DNA of 64,000 bases, taken from assembly GCF_000711985.1 (NCBI RefSeq), contig NZ_KL544007.1, positions 1 through 64,000 on the forward strand. Reading direction: 5' to 3'. Below, piece after piece: positions 15,911-24,935 of this stretch. The position numbers and the translations under genes are program-made. The DNA comes from Rheinheimera texasensis DSM 17496. Its GTDB lineage: Bacteria; Pseudomonadota; Gammaproteobacteria; Enterobacterales; Alteromonadaceae. The notes beneath the pieces are model-generated. The model was not told the DNA's origin. It did not search any database and saw only the letters and a list, made by a program, of their open reading frames with translations. Positions within the stretch are counted from its first letter, which is position 1, and each line of letters starts with the position of its first letter.

Positions 15911-18907
15911 GTGAAGGAATCCATCTACAAGACGACTGGGCTCAACTCTCTCAGCATCAAATTTTCTGCACTGGTTTTTTTATTAACAGTGCTGGCCAGT
16001 ACCGTCATTGCTTTTGCCATGCTGGCGTTACAGCAAGACGTGTTGATTGACCAGGAACACGCTGAGCTCGAACAAACCACTTCGCGCTATGCCAGGCAGC
16101 TGGATAATGAATTCTGGCAGAAAGAAAAAAAGGCCATCAGCGCGAATCAGGTTGTAAGCCGTTATCTGCAGCAACACCCAGCAGTAAAGGAACATCAGGC
16201 CGAAAGTTATGCCGACGGCAGCTTGCGCAGTAAAGATGATTTGTCGGCGGCGTTTCAGCAGCAACAAAATTTCCAGCGTCAGCCGCACGGCTATTTTGGC
16301 CAGACACAGCAGTTGTGGCAGCAACTGGCACCTGTGCTGCTCGAAGACTTCTTTAATTTCTATTTTATTTCCAAAGATGGATTTATCCGCATCTCCCCTG
16401 CCGATTGGGCGCTGGAAATTCCTGCCGATCATGATTTTCGCAAAGATATCTTTTTTTCGATAGCGACGCCCGAGCAAAATCCGGCCAGGTTACCGCGCTG
16501 GACACCGCTGTATTACGACTCAATCTGGCAAAAATGGATGACCAGCCTGGTGATCCCGGTCTATATCAATGACGAGTTTGTTGGTATCACCGGTACCGAT
16601 TTGGTACTGGACGACATTTTTGCCGATTTGGGGCAGATTTCGCAGTGGGAGCCCGGCCGGCAGGCCATGTTATTTGACGGCAAAGGTAATTTATTACTGG
16701 ACGCGCAAAACAGCCTGCAGCGGCAAATCGCCAAGCCGGCGATGAATCAACTGGCTGTTGGTATCAAACCGCAACAGGCTGAATTACATCAATTTATGCA
16801 AAGTGTGCTGGCCAGGCCATCGGCACAGGGGCAGCTCAGCCGTGAAGTGGAAAATTACGTCGCATCGACCGCGCGGATAGACCGGCTCGATTGGCACGTG
16901 ATGTTGTATCACGCCAAAGCTGACGTGGTGAAAGGGCTACAGGACTACCGCAATAAAGTGGTGTTGTTATTTTTGCTGGTGGCGCTGATTGTGGCGCTGG
17001 CTCTGCAGTTTTTTATCTATAAATTTGTCCTGAAACGGCTGACCAATCTGGCCAATGCCGTGCAGAGGTTGTCGCACAACGACGGTGAAAAAATTGAACT
17101 GGACGATCGCTTCGATGAAATAGGTTTGTTAAACCGCGCTTTTGCCCGGATGTCCGATGAAATCACCCAGCTCATCGGTGGTCTCAATACCCGTATTCAG
17201 GAAAAAGAAGAAGCAGAGCGGGCGACACGTAAACTGAGTAAAGCCGTAGCCTTTTCCAGCTCAGGCATAGTGCTGACCGACAGCGCGCTGGTAGTCGAGT
17301 ACGTCAACCCATTCTTACTGGAAATGATTGCCGCCGAGCCGGAAACGGTACTGGGCAAACCTTTGTCCTTGTTGTTTGCGCACGAAATGCGCTTTGTTGG
17401 CGAAGATATTTTGCAAAGTCTGCAGGAGCGTCATCACTGGCGTGGCGATATGCTGCTGCAACAGGGTAACAAACAATTCTGGGCCAGCCTGGCGATAGCG
17501 CCTATTCGTGATGATAAAGGTGATGTCAGTAACTATGTCTGTGCCATGCAGGACATTTCTTTTATTAAAGAAAGTCAGCGCAAAATGGAACAACTGGCGT
17601 ATTACGACGTGCTGACCGGCCTTGCCAACCGCAGTTATTTCCGTGATCAGCTGAGAAAAGCGATAGCGATGGCGGCACGGGGTTATTACCACTTTGCGCT
17701 GTTGTATTTTGATTTAGATGAATTCAAACGCATTAACGATACCCTCGGCCATGATGCCGGCGATGAACTGCTCAAAGAAGTGGCACGGCGGCTGATTAGC
17801 CGGCTGCGCGAAGAAGATACGATTGCGCGGCTCGGCGGCGATGAATTCGCGGTGATTTTAAGCGGCATTTCCGATCGCAAAGCAGCAGCAACTATTGCCG
17901 AGAATCTGCAGCAAGCCTTTGCTCAGCCGGTACGACTGGCAGGCCATGATGTAGCCATCAGCGCCAGTATCGGCATCACCATAGCGCCGCAGGACGCCGA
18001 CGAAGAGGAAATGCTGCTCAAACACGCTGACCTTGCGATGTATGAAGCCAAAGCGCGCGGCAAAAATACTTACCATTTCTTTAGTCAGGAACTCAATGAC
18101 GCCGCCAATGACCGGCTGCAAATCGAAAACCAGCTGCGTGAGGCCATTCGCGAGCAACAGTTCCTGCTGTATTACCAGCCAAAAATTGATATCCGCACCA
18201 ATGAAGTCAAAGGTTACGAAACGCTGCTGCGCTGGCTGCGGCCGGACAACACTATGGTGCCGCCACTGAAGTTTATTCCGGTCGCCGAATCGACCGGTTT
18301 AATTGTGCAAATCGGCGAGTGGATATTATGGGAAGCCTGCCGTTTTCTGGCGCGCCAGCACGCCCGTGGCTTGCTGGTGACTGTGTCCGTGAACCTGTCA
18401 GCCCGTCAGTTTACCGATCAGGATTTACCGGGCCTGGTGGAGCGCATCCTCAAACGTACCGGCGCTTTGCCGGAGTATCTGATTCTGGAAATTACCGAAA
18501 GTATGCTAATGGGCGACACTGATGCGGCCATTACCCAGCTCAATGAGTTAAAACGGCTCGGATTGGCTTTATCAATTGATGACTTTGGTACAGGCTATTC
18601 TTCGCTGAGTTATCTGAAGCGTTTCCCTGTTGATGAACTGAAAATCGACCGCTCTTTTGTCAAAGACATTCCGGACGACAAAAACGACATGGACATTACT
18701 GCGGCCATTATTGCGATGGCGCAGAAAATGGACCTGCGGGTTGTAGCCGAAGGGGTTGAGACCGCAGAGCAGGTCGAATTCCTGCTGAACAATACTTGTT
18801 ATCTGGTACAGGGTTATTACTTCAGCATGCCGTTGGCCGAGCAGGAACTGTCCCGCTTAAACTTCAGTGTGAACACGCAAAAGCTTACTCAAAAAACAAT
18901 CACTTAA
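15911..18907 (+). CDS. Cache-HAMP-PAS-GGDEF-EAL cyclic-di-GMP signalling protein
   Basis: 998 residues with a GTG start. Two membrane helices (about 20-40 and 348-370) enclose a periplasmic Cache-type sensor domain; a HAMP linker (KRLTNLANAVQRLSHND) and a PAS domain with the PAC end 'YVCAMQDISFIKE' follow. The GGDEF domain has intact RLGGDEF (residues 640-646). In the EAL domain the signature is ETLLR (Glu770) rather than EALLR. The other catalytic residues (NLSARQF, EITESML, DDFGTGYSS, LKIDRSF, AEGVET) are present, so phosphodiesterase activity is likely. Whether synthesis or degradation dominates is unclear. A periplasmic ligand presumably sets it. Confidence 0.94.
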   Translation: MKESIYKTTGLNSLSIKFSALVFLLTVLASTVIAFAMLALQQDVLIDQEHAELEQTTSRYARQLDNEFWQKEKKAISANQVVSRYLQQHPAVKEHQAESYADGSLRSKDDLSAAFQQQQNFQRQPHGYFGQTQQLWQQLAPVLLEDFFNFYFISKDGFIRISPADWALEIPADHDFRKDIFFSIATPEQNPARLPRWTPLYYDSIWQKWMTSLVIPVYINDEFVGITGTDLVLDDIFADLGQISQWEPGRQAMLFDGKGNLLLDAQNSLQRQIAKPAMNQLAVGIKPQQAELHQFMQSVLARPSAQGQLSREVENYVASTARIDRLDWHVMLYHAKADVVKGLQDYRNKVVLLFLLVALIVALALQFFIYKFVLKRLTNLANAVQRLSHNDGEKIELDDRFDEIGLLNRAFARMSDEITQLIGGLNTRIQEKEEAERATRKLSKAVAFSSSGIVLTDSALVVEYVNPFLLEMIAAEPETVLGKPLSLLFAHEMRFVGEDILQSLQERHHWRGDMLLQQGNKQFWASLAIAPIRDDKGDVSNYVCAMQDISFIKESQRKMEQLAYYDVLTGLANRSYFRDQLRKAIAMAARGYYHFALLYFDLDEFKRINDTLGHDAGDELLKEVARRLISRLREEDTIARLGGDEFAVILSGISDRKAAATIAENLQQAFAQPVRLAGHDVAISASIGITIAPQDADEEEMLLKHADLAMYEAKARGKNTYHFFSQELNDAANDRLQIENQLREAIREQQFLLYYQPKIDIRTNEVKGYETLLRWLRPDNTMVPPLKFIPVAESTGLIVQIGEWILWEACRFLARQHARGLLVTVSVNLSARQFTDQDLPGLVERILKRTGALPEYLILEITESMLMGDTDAAITQLNELKRLGLALSIDDFGTGYSSLSYLKRFPVDELKIDRSFVKDIPDDKNDMDITAAIIAMAQKMDLRVVAEGVETAEQVEFLLNNTCYLVQGYYFSMPLAEQELSRLNFSVNTQKLTQKTIT

Positions 18908-18922
18908 TTCAGGAACATCAGA

Positions 18923-21900
18923 ATGAAGCCACTTCGTTTATCGCTGCTCAGTGCAGCGGTTGTCTGTGCTGTTGCGCCAGCATGGGCTGATCCAACGCAG
19001 CCGCTGCAGGGCATCCGTGATAATAGTGCTCAGCTGTTGGCTTTCACCGGAGCGGTTGTGCATACCGAACCCGGCAAAACGCTGAGCAATGCCACTGTGC
19101 TGGTGCAAAGCGGCAAAATCACTGCTGTTGGCACCAATTTAAAAATCCCGGCAGGCTTTCGCCAGATTGATGTCGCCGGCTACCACCTGTATCCGGGTTT
19201 TATCGATTTATATGGCCAATATGGTGTGGAAAAAGCGTCCTCAGAGCGCAGCGGTGGTCGTGGCGATGGCCCGATGTATCAGAACCCACGTAGAGGTGGC
19301 AATGCAGTCAACGCCGCAATCCATGCCGAACAGCGCTGGGCTGACAGTTTTATGCCAAATGCTGATGATGCCAAAGCTTATCAGCAGCAAGGTTTCACCA
19401 CAGTACAGTCTGCCCGTCAGGACGGTATTTTCCGCGGCCAGGCCGTGGTTGCTTCGACCGGCAAAGGCTTGCCAGGCGAGCTGATTTTAAATGCCGATGG
19501 TCAGCATTTTTTATCGTTTGACCCGGGCAGCTCGAAACAAAGTTATCCGTCTTCCCTGATGGGCAGTATTGCGCTGGTGCGTCAGACGCTGGCCGATGCG
19601 CAGTGGTATCAGCAAGCATACGGCAAAGCCGACTGGCGTTTATTCCGCGAACCAGTACCTTTTAACGCCGCTTTAGCCGCGCTTGGTCAGTTAAATCAGA
19701 CCGGTCTGGTGTTTGAAGTCAATAACGAGCGTAACCTGCTGCGTGCTGACAGTCTGTTAAAAGAATTCAACTTGCCAAAAGTCGCGCTGGTCGCTTCCGG
19801 TTATGAGTACGTGCGGGCGGCGGATGTGAAAAAGACCGGTCGCAACCTGATTGTGCCATTGGCTTATCCGGCCGCGCCAAGTGTCGGTAAGCTGGATGAC
19901 CAGCTTGATGTTAGTCTGGCGGATTTACGTCATTGGGAACGGGCACCGACCAACGCAGGCGCGCTGGAAAAAGCCGGAGTGAATTTTGCCCTGACTACCC
20001 ACAAGCTGGACGATAAAGCCAAGTTCTGGCCAAACGTTCGTACCGCAATTAAATATGGTCTCAGCACTGAAAAAGCGCTGGCGGCGTTAACCACAGTGCC
20101 GGCTGAACTGATTGGTATGCCAGGCCAGCTCGGCCGGATAGCCAGTGGTTATCAGGCTGATTTAGTCGTCAGTAAAGGCGATTTATTTAAAGACGGTGAA
20201 ATTGTTGCGACCTGGAACCGCGGTGTCGAAACTCAGTTTAAACCGCTGCAAAACGCCGATGTGGCCGGTGATTACGCGCTGAATGTTGCTGGTAAAGCAC
20301 TGAAACTGAACTTAAGCGGTGCTTTGGGTAAAGTCGAAGGCAAAGTGCAGCAAGGTGAAAAAGAAGCCAAGCTGGAAAACCTCAGTGTCGACAAACAGCA
20401 GGTGCAGTTTGGTTTTAGCCTCAAAGACGTTGACGCCGGTGACGGTGTGGCACTGTTTAGCGGTTCGATGGCTGGCAATTTGCTCCAGGGCACCTTACAG
20501 CTGCCGGATGGCAGTCAGCAGGCGCTGACACTAAGCCGTCAGGCTGCAGCTGTTAAAGCCGATGAGAAAAAAGCTGAAGACAGCACTTTATTGTCGCAGC
20601 TGAGCATGCCGAATCAGGCATATGGTGTGGCAAACGCACCGCAACGCCAGAACGTACATATCAAAAATGCCACGGTCTGGACTTCGGACAAAGCCGGTAA
20701 GCTGGAAAATACCGATGTGATTGTCCGCGATGGTGTGTTCACTGAAATTGGCAAAAACTTAAAAACGCCGTCAGGTTTTGTCGAAATTGACGCCACCGGC
20801 ATGCATGTAACTGCCGGCATCATCGATGAGCACTCGCATATCGCCATTGAATCAGGCGTTAACGAAGGCTCCGACGCGGTGACCTCAGAAGTGCATATCG
20901 GCGATGTGTTAAACCCGGATGACATCAATATTTACCGCGGTTTAGCCGGTGGAACCACCACAGCACAGCTGCTGCACGGCAGTGCTAACCCAATCGGTGG
21001 CAAAGCGCAGGTGATCCAGCTGCGTTGGGGCGTGTCTCCTGAAGGCCTGAAGTTTAAAGCTGCACCAGCAAGCATCAAGTTTGCGCTCGGTGAAAACGTC
21101 AAGCAATCAAACTGGGGTGATAACTACACCAGCCGTTATCCGCAGAGCCGCGTTGGCGTGGAAACCACCATTCGTGATGCGTTCCAGGCCGCCAAAGAAT
21201 ACAAAGCCGCCTGGGCAGCTTACGATGACTTATCGTCGTCAGAGCAAAAACGCACAGTGCCGCCACGCGTTGATTACCGCCTGCAGACGCTGGTGGAAAT
21301 TCTCGACAACAAGCGGTTTGTCCACACCCACTCTTATGTCGCTTCAGAAATTCTGATGCTGATTAAGCTGGCGGATGAAACCGGCTTTAAAGTCACCACT
21401 TTCACGCACATTCTTGAGGGTTACAAAACCGCCAAGGAAATGAAAGAGCATGGGGCCAGCGCGTCAACTTTTGCCGACTGGTGGGCGTACAAGATGGAAG
21501 TAAAAGATGCTATCCCAACCAACACTTGTCTGATGGCAGACCAGGGTGTGGTGGTATCTGTGAACTCTGACAGCCCGGATTTACAGCGCCGGTTAAATCA
21601 GGAAGCGGCCAAGTCGGTGAAATACTGCGGTATGTCAGAAGAAGACGCACTGAAGATGGTCACGATCAACCCGGCTATTCAACTGAAAGTTGATCAGAAA
21701 GTCGGTTCTATTGCTGAAGGGAAGCAAGCAGACTTTGTGTTGTGGTCAGAGCATCCGTTGTCAGTTTATGCCAAAGCGATGCAGACCTGGATTGACGGCA
21801 CCAAGTACTATGATCGTAATGTCGATATGACGCTTAATGCCGGTATTGAACGCGAGAAACAACAGCTGATCCAAAAAGTGTTAAAAGCACCGGACAGCGC

Positions 21901-22027
21901 CAAAGCGGGCAGTGGTGGTGAGATGAAAAAACCAGAACCAATCTGGCACTGTGAAGACAACGGCGACTACCTGGACCTGGCTTTTGGCCGTGTCGCAGGT
22001 GCGCAACAACACGCTCATCAACACTAA
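18923..22027 (+). CDS. Exported double-domain amidohydrolase
   Basis: 1034 residues; signal peptide 1-22 (VCAVAPAWA). Two amidohydrolase-like halves lie in tandem. The N-terminal half has the composite-domain start 'LLAFTGAVVHTEPG' and 'GYQADLVVSKGDLF' end, but the metal motif is degenerate (YPGFIDLYGQYG, no HxH). The C-terminal half (from about residue 575) has an intact IDEHSHIA, 'FVHTHSY', 'FTHILEG' and 'VSVNSDSP', so it should bind metal and be the active half. It may act on an exported or peptide-like cyclic amide, but the substrate is unknown. A second amidohydrolase gene follows after 15 bp, so they form an operon. Confidence 0.9.
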   Translation: MKPLRLSLLSAAVVCAVAPAWADPTQPLQGIRDNSAQLLAFTGAVVHTEPGKTLSNATVLVQSGKITAVGTNLKIPAGFRQIDVAGYHLYPGFIDLYGQYGVEKASSERSGGRGDGPMYQNPRRGGNAVNAAIHAEQRWADSFMPNADDAKAYQQQGFTTVQSARQDGIFRGQAVVASTGKGLPGELILNADGQHFLSFDPGSSKQSYPSSLMGSIALVRQTLADAQWYQQAYGKADWRLFREPVPFNAALAALGQLNQTGLVFEVNNERNLLRADSLLKEFNLPKVALVASGYEYVRAADVKKTGRNLIVPLAYPAAPSVGKLDDQLDVSLADLRHWERAPTNAGALEKAGVNFALTTHKLDDKAKFWPNVRTAIKYGLSTEKALAALTTVPAELIGMPGQLGRIASGYQADLVVSKGDLFKDGEIVATWNRGVETQFKPLQNADVAGDYALNVAGKALKLNLSGALGKVEGKVQQGEKEAKLENLSVDKQQVQFGFSLKDVDAGDGVALFSGSMAGNLLQGTLQLPDGSQQALTLSRQAAAVKADEKKAEDSTLLSQLSMPNQAYGVANAPQRQNVHIKNATVWTSDKAGKLENTDVIVRDGVFTEIGKNLKTPSGFVEIDATGMHVTAGIIDEHSHIAIESGVNEGSDAVTSEVHIGDVLNPDDINIYRGLAGGTTTAQLLHGSANPIGGKAQVIQLRWGVSPEGLKFKAAPASIKFALGENVKQSNWGDNYTSRYPQSRVGVETTIRDAFQAAKEYKAAWAAYDDLSSSEQKRTVPPRVDYRLQTLVEILDNKRFVHTHSYVASEILMLIKLADETGFKVTTFTHILEGYKTAKEMKEHGASASTFADWWAYKMEVKDAIPTNTCLMADQGVVVSVNSDSPDLQRRLNQEAAKSVKYCGMSEEDALKMVTINPAIQLKVDQKVGSIAEGKQADFVLWSEHPLSVYAKAMQTWIDGTKYYDRNVDMTLNAGIEREKQQLIQKVLKAPDSAKAGSGGEMKKPEPIWHCEDNGDYLDLAFGRVAGAQQHAHQH

Positions 22028-22042
22028 GCAAAGGAGCTTCAG

Positions 22043-23341
22043 ATGACTTTTAAATTGAATAGCCTGTCGCTGCTTTGCATCGCAGCTTTTGCCACCCCGG
22101 CACTGGCGACCTCGCCGGTACCGGCAGCAGCGCAGCAAGGCGCAGTATTACTGAACGATGCGACCTTACATACGGTCAGCAATGGCGTGCTGGAAAACAC
22201 CGACCTGTTGATGGTTGACGGCAAAATTGCCGCCATCGGCAAAGACTTGTCAGCGCCAGCCGGCGGCACTGTGGTTGAACTGCAGGGTAAGCATGTTTAC
22301 CCGGGCCTGATTGCGCTTGCTAACCAGCTAGGTCTGGTGGAGATTGAAGCGGTGCGCGCCACCGATGATACCCATGAAGTGACGGATACTAACCCGGACG
22401 TGCGGGCACAAGTGGCGTACGACGCCCAATCGGATGTGATCCCAACTGTGCGCTCTAATGGCATCAGTTACAGCCTGGTATTCCCGGCCGGTAGCCTGCT
22501 GATGGGCCAAAGCAGCCTGATGCAGCTTGATGCCTGGAGCTGGCAGGACGCGACGGTCAAAGCCGGTGTTGCTTTGCACATCAACTGGCCGAATGCCAGT
22601 GTGCTGAGCTCGCCGTGGAATCCGAAAAAGCCAGAAGAGTTAGCCAAGCAAAACGCTGAAGATCTGCAAAAGCTGTATGACACCATGGCGCAGGCCAAAG
22701 CCTATGTCGATGCGAAAAAAGCTGGTGCTATTAAAGCGTTGGATTCGCGTTGGGAAGCCATGATCCCGGTATTCAGCGGTGAACGTGCAGTGTTTGCTCA
22801 TGCTGAAGATGCCCGGCAAATCCGTCAGGCCATCGCATTGGCTGACAAATATCAGCTGAAGCTGACCATTGTCGGCGGCCGTGACAGCTGGCGCGTTGCT
22901 GATGAGCTGGCGGCGCGGAAAGTGCCGGTGATCTTCGGCTCACCTTTTGGTATTCCAGATCGTGACGACGAAGCCGTCGACACTGCTTATGCCACACCGG
23001 CCAAGCTGGCCAAAGCCGGTGTCACTTTCGCCCTGGCGATTGGCAGTTACTGGGATAGCCGTAACCTGGCCTTTGGCGCCGGTCAGGCGGTGGCTTTTGG
23101 TTTGGATAAAGAACAGGCACTGGCTGCTGTGACATTAAATGCAGCCAAAATCGCCGGTGTTGACGACAGACTCGGTTCTTTGGAAGTGGGCAAAGCCGCG
23201 ACAGTGGTGGTGTCTGAAGGCGACATTCTGGATTACCGCAGCAGCAAAATCAGTTCGATGTGGATTGACGGCCGTGCGGTTGATTTAAACAACAAACAAA
23301 AAGATCTGCACCAGAAATATCAACAGCGTTATAGCCGGTGA
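22043..23341 (+). CDS. Exported amidohydrolase-like protein lacking the HxH metal motif
   Basis: 432 residues; AAAGGAG before the ATG; signal peptide 1-22 (FATPALA). The amidohydrolase composite domain is clear ('GAVLLNDATLHTVSNGVLENTDLLMVDGKIAAIG' and 'DRLGSLEVGKAATVVVSEGDIL'). The place of the HxH motif reads YPGLIALANQLGL, without histidine, and a later His (FAHAEDA) stands alone. It is therefore probably a non-catalytic or differently metallated partner of the upstream enzyme, with which it is co-transcribed. Confidence 0.88.
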   Translation: MTFKLNSLSLLCIAAFATPALATSPVPAAAQQGAVLLNDATLHTVSNGVLENTDLLMVDGKIAAIGKDLSAPAGGTVVELQGKHVYPGLIALANQLGLVEIEAVRATDDTHEVTDTNPDVRAQVAYDAQSDVIPTVRSNGISYSLVFPAGSLLMGQSSLMQLDAWSWQDATVKAGVALHINWPNASVLSSPWNPKKPEELAKQNAEDLQKLYDTMAQAKAYVDAKKAGAIKALDSRWEAMIPVFSGERAVFAHAEDARQIRQAIALADKYQLKLTIVGGRDSWRVADELAARKVPVIFGSPFGIPDRDDEAVDTAYATPAKLAKAGVTFALAIGSYWDSRNLAFGAGQAVAFGLDKEQALAAVTLNAAKIAGVDDRLGSLEVGKAATVVVSEGDILDYRSSKISSMWIDGRAVDLNNKQKDLHQKYQQRYSR

Positions 23342-23362
23342 TAGGGTTGAATGTTTGATCTG

Positions 23363-23387
23363 AAAAAGCGGCTTCGGCCGCTTTTTT
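23363..23387. terminator. Bidirectional terminator after the amidohydrolase operon
   Basis: AAAAA-GCGGC-TTCG-GCCGC-TTTTTT: a stem with UUCG tetraloop and T-run. Confidence 0.9.
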
Positions 23388-23464
23388 GTTGTCATGAAGA
23401 AATACTGACTTCTTCCGGCTCGTCGCGGAGCACCTCCCGGCCCTCACCATAGGTTCGGGCGTTC

Positions 23465-23563
23465 GCCGGGCATGCAGCCAAACTGTTGGCTGCATGAGAT
23501 CCCCGGCTCACCGTAAAAACGGCGAGACGCAAAGCAGTTTGCGTCTCGAAACCCCGTTTTTAC
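23465..23563. repeat. Two nested long hairpins between convergent genes
   Basis: First hairpin: 11-bp perfect stem CATGCAGCCAA/TTGGCTGCATG (23471-23496) inside an outer GCCGGG/CCCGGC stem (23465-23507). Second: 11-bp perfect stem CGAGACGCAAA/TTTGCGTCTCG (23523-23548) inside a 10-bp outer stem GTAAAAACGG/CCGTTTTTAC (23513-23563). Each loop is four bases. The first contains AGCCAAACTGTTGGCT, the reverse complement of the hairpin in the tandem repeats at 85-100 and 193-208. The last bases overlap the yciH stop codon. Confidence 0.8.
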
Positions 23564-23961
23564 CCCCCCGACCACTTGTGTTTGTAGCCGAGTTTGGTCA
23601 GTTCTTGTTGGATGACTTCGCGTTTGTCGCCCTGAATTTCGATAATGCCGTCTTTGACCGCGCCGCCGCAGCCGCATTTCTTTTTCAGCAGTGCGGCGAT
23701 TTCAGCGAGCTTTTCTTCGGGTTCGGCGATGCCGGCGATGGTGATGACGCCTTTGCCGTTACGGCCTTTAGTTTCACGTTTTAAGCGCAAAAAGCCGTCA
23801 GCAAAGGCCTGGCCTGTGGCTTTTTCTGCTTTAGGTGCGTCAATGCGACCGCTGTCGGTGCTGTAAACCAGACTATCGCCGGCAGGTGTTGTTGGTTTTG
23901 CCGTGGCCTGGCCGCCGAGTTGCTGTTGCCAGTCGGCTAAGGAGATTTTTTTTGAACTCAT
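23560..23961 (-). CDS. yciH: SUI1/eIF1-like translation initiation factor
   Basis: 133 residues. The C-terminal SUI1 domain contains 'LRLKRETKGRNGKGVITIAGI', 'LLKKKCGCGGAVKDGIIEIQGD' and 'IQQELTKLGYKHKWSGG', which match bacterial YciH throughout. It is a ribosome-binding relative of eukaryotic eIF1 that in vitro affects start-site fidelity. The N-terminal 50 residues are a low-complexity linker. It is convergent with the amidohydrolase operon. Confidence 0.92.
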   Translation of the reverse strand: MSSKKISLADWQQQLGGQATAKPTTPAGDSLVYSTDSGRIDAPKAEKATGQAFADGFLRLKRETKGRNGKGVITIAGIAEPEEKLAEIAALLKKKCGCGGAVKDGIIEIQGDKREVIQQELTKLGYKHKWSGG

Positions 23962-24167
23962 GCTCGGTTCCGTTTCGTCGTGCGCTGTTGTTCAGCCTGG
24001 AATCGTGGCAAGATAAAGCAACACAAGGCGCACAGCAATGCTTCCGTTTTAATCTATTGCAGCTGCTGGCGTAAACGCTGAATTTCCCCGCAAAGTCTTG
24101 GATTTTTGCCTCAATCTGGTAGACTGCTGCGGCATTTTTAGAAATCTGGACGGCTATTTTGCTTCAA

Positions 24168-24845
24168 ATGTCGATTCAAGCATATCTCGCACGCTGCGGC
24201 GTACAGAGCGATACTATTTCCGCTGATTTTTACCAGCAAGTGGCAGATTATCAGCTGCAGCTCACAACTTTAGCGCCGGCCAGCACCGTACAATGGCAGT
24301 TCCGGGTACCGGAACTCGGCGAAGGCGGCAGTTGTTCTTTATTTGGCCAGCTGGCGGAAGAACCATATGATTTGGCGCCGATCCTGGGCGGGCAAACTGA
24401 CGCTAACCAGCAATTGCTGGCCAAAGTCACTGCTATCGTCCAGTTTTATCAGGCGCAGAGCGCCAGCCATTGGTTTGGTGTGTATCAGCGCAGGAAGAAT
24501 TCGGCCGGCGAAACTGTGTTAGTGAAACTGGCCTATTTCGGCGCTGAAAGCCGGGCAGAATTTCCACTAACCGCCGAATTTGCGGCCATCAGTAATAACA
24601 GTACTGTTGGCTTGTCGGGGCAGGGGCGGATTATCAACGACGTGGCGGCTTATCTGGCAAAAGGCGGCGAGTATTACACTTGCGACCCGAAAGTCCAGGC
24701 CGAAGCTTGTTTGCCACTGCTTGGCGCTGATGGCGCTGTTATCGGCATCATTGATTCCGAAGCATTCACACAAAACTTATTTCACGGTAAAGAGCTGGCG
24801 CTGCTGGTTGCAGTCGCGCTGACTTTGCCGGCGCTGCTGGCCTGA
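24168..24845 (+). CDS. GAF-domain protein resembling free methionine-(R)-sulfoxide reductase
   Basis: 225 residues from the ATG of MSIQAYLARCG. A TTG three codons upstream, with GGACGG before it, is an alternative start. The C-terminal 130 residues look like a single GAF domain ('HWFGVYQR', 'GRIINDVAAYL', 'YYTCDPKVQAEACLPLL', 'GAVIGIIDSEAF'). That end resembles the fRMsr group, but the reductase Cys pattern is not complete enough to claim activity. No partner gene; the next gene is an aminotransferase. Confidence 0.65.
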   Translation: MSIQAYLARCGVQSDTISADFYQQVADYQLQLTTLAPASTVQWQFRVPELGEGGSCSLFGQLAEEPYDLAPILGGQTDANQQLLAKVTAIVQFYQAQSASHWFGVYQRRKNSAGETVLVKLAYFGAESRAEFPLTAEFAAISNNSTVGLSGQGRIINDVAAYLAKGGEYYTCDPKVQAEACLPLLGADGAVIGIIDSEAFTQNLFHGKELALLVAVALTLPALLA

Positions 24846-24935
24846 TAACATCAGACCACCGCGCATGCAGGCTGAGGTTATGCTGCAGCCGAAGAATTTT
24901 TAACAGTATCAGCAACAGTAACAGGTGAGCACTTT

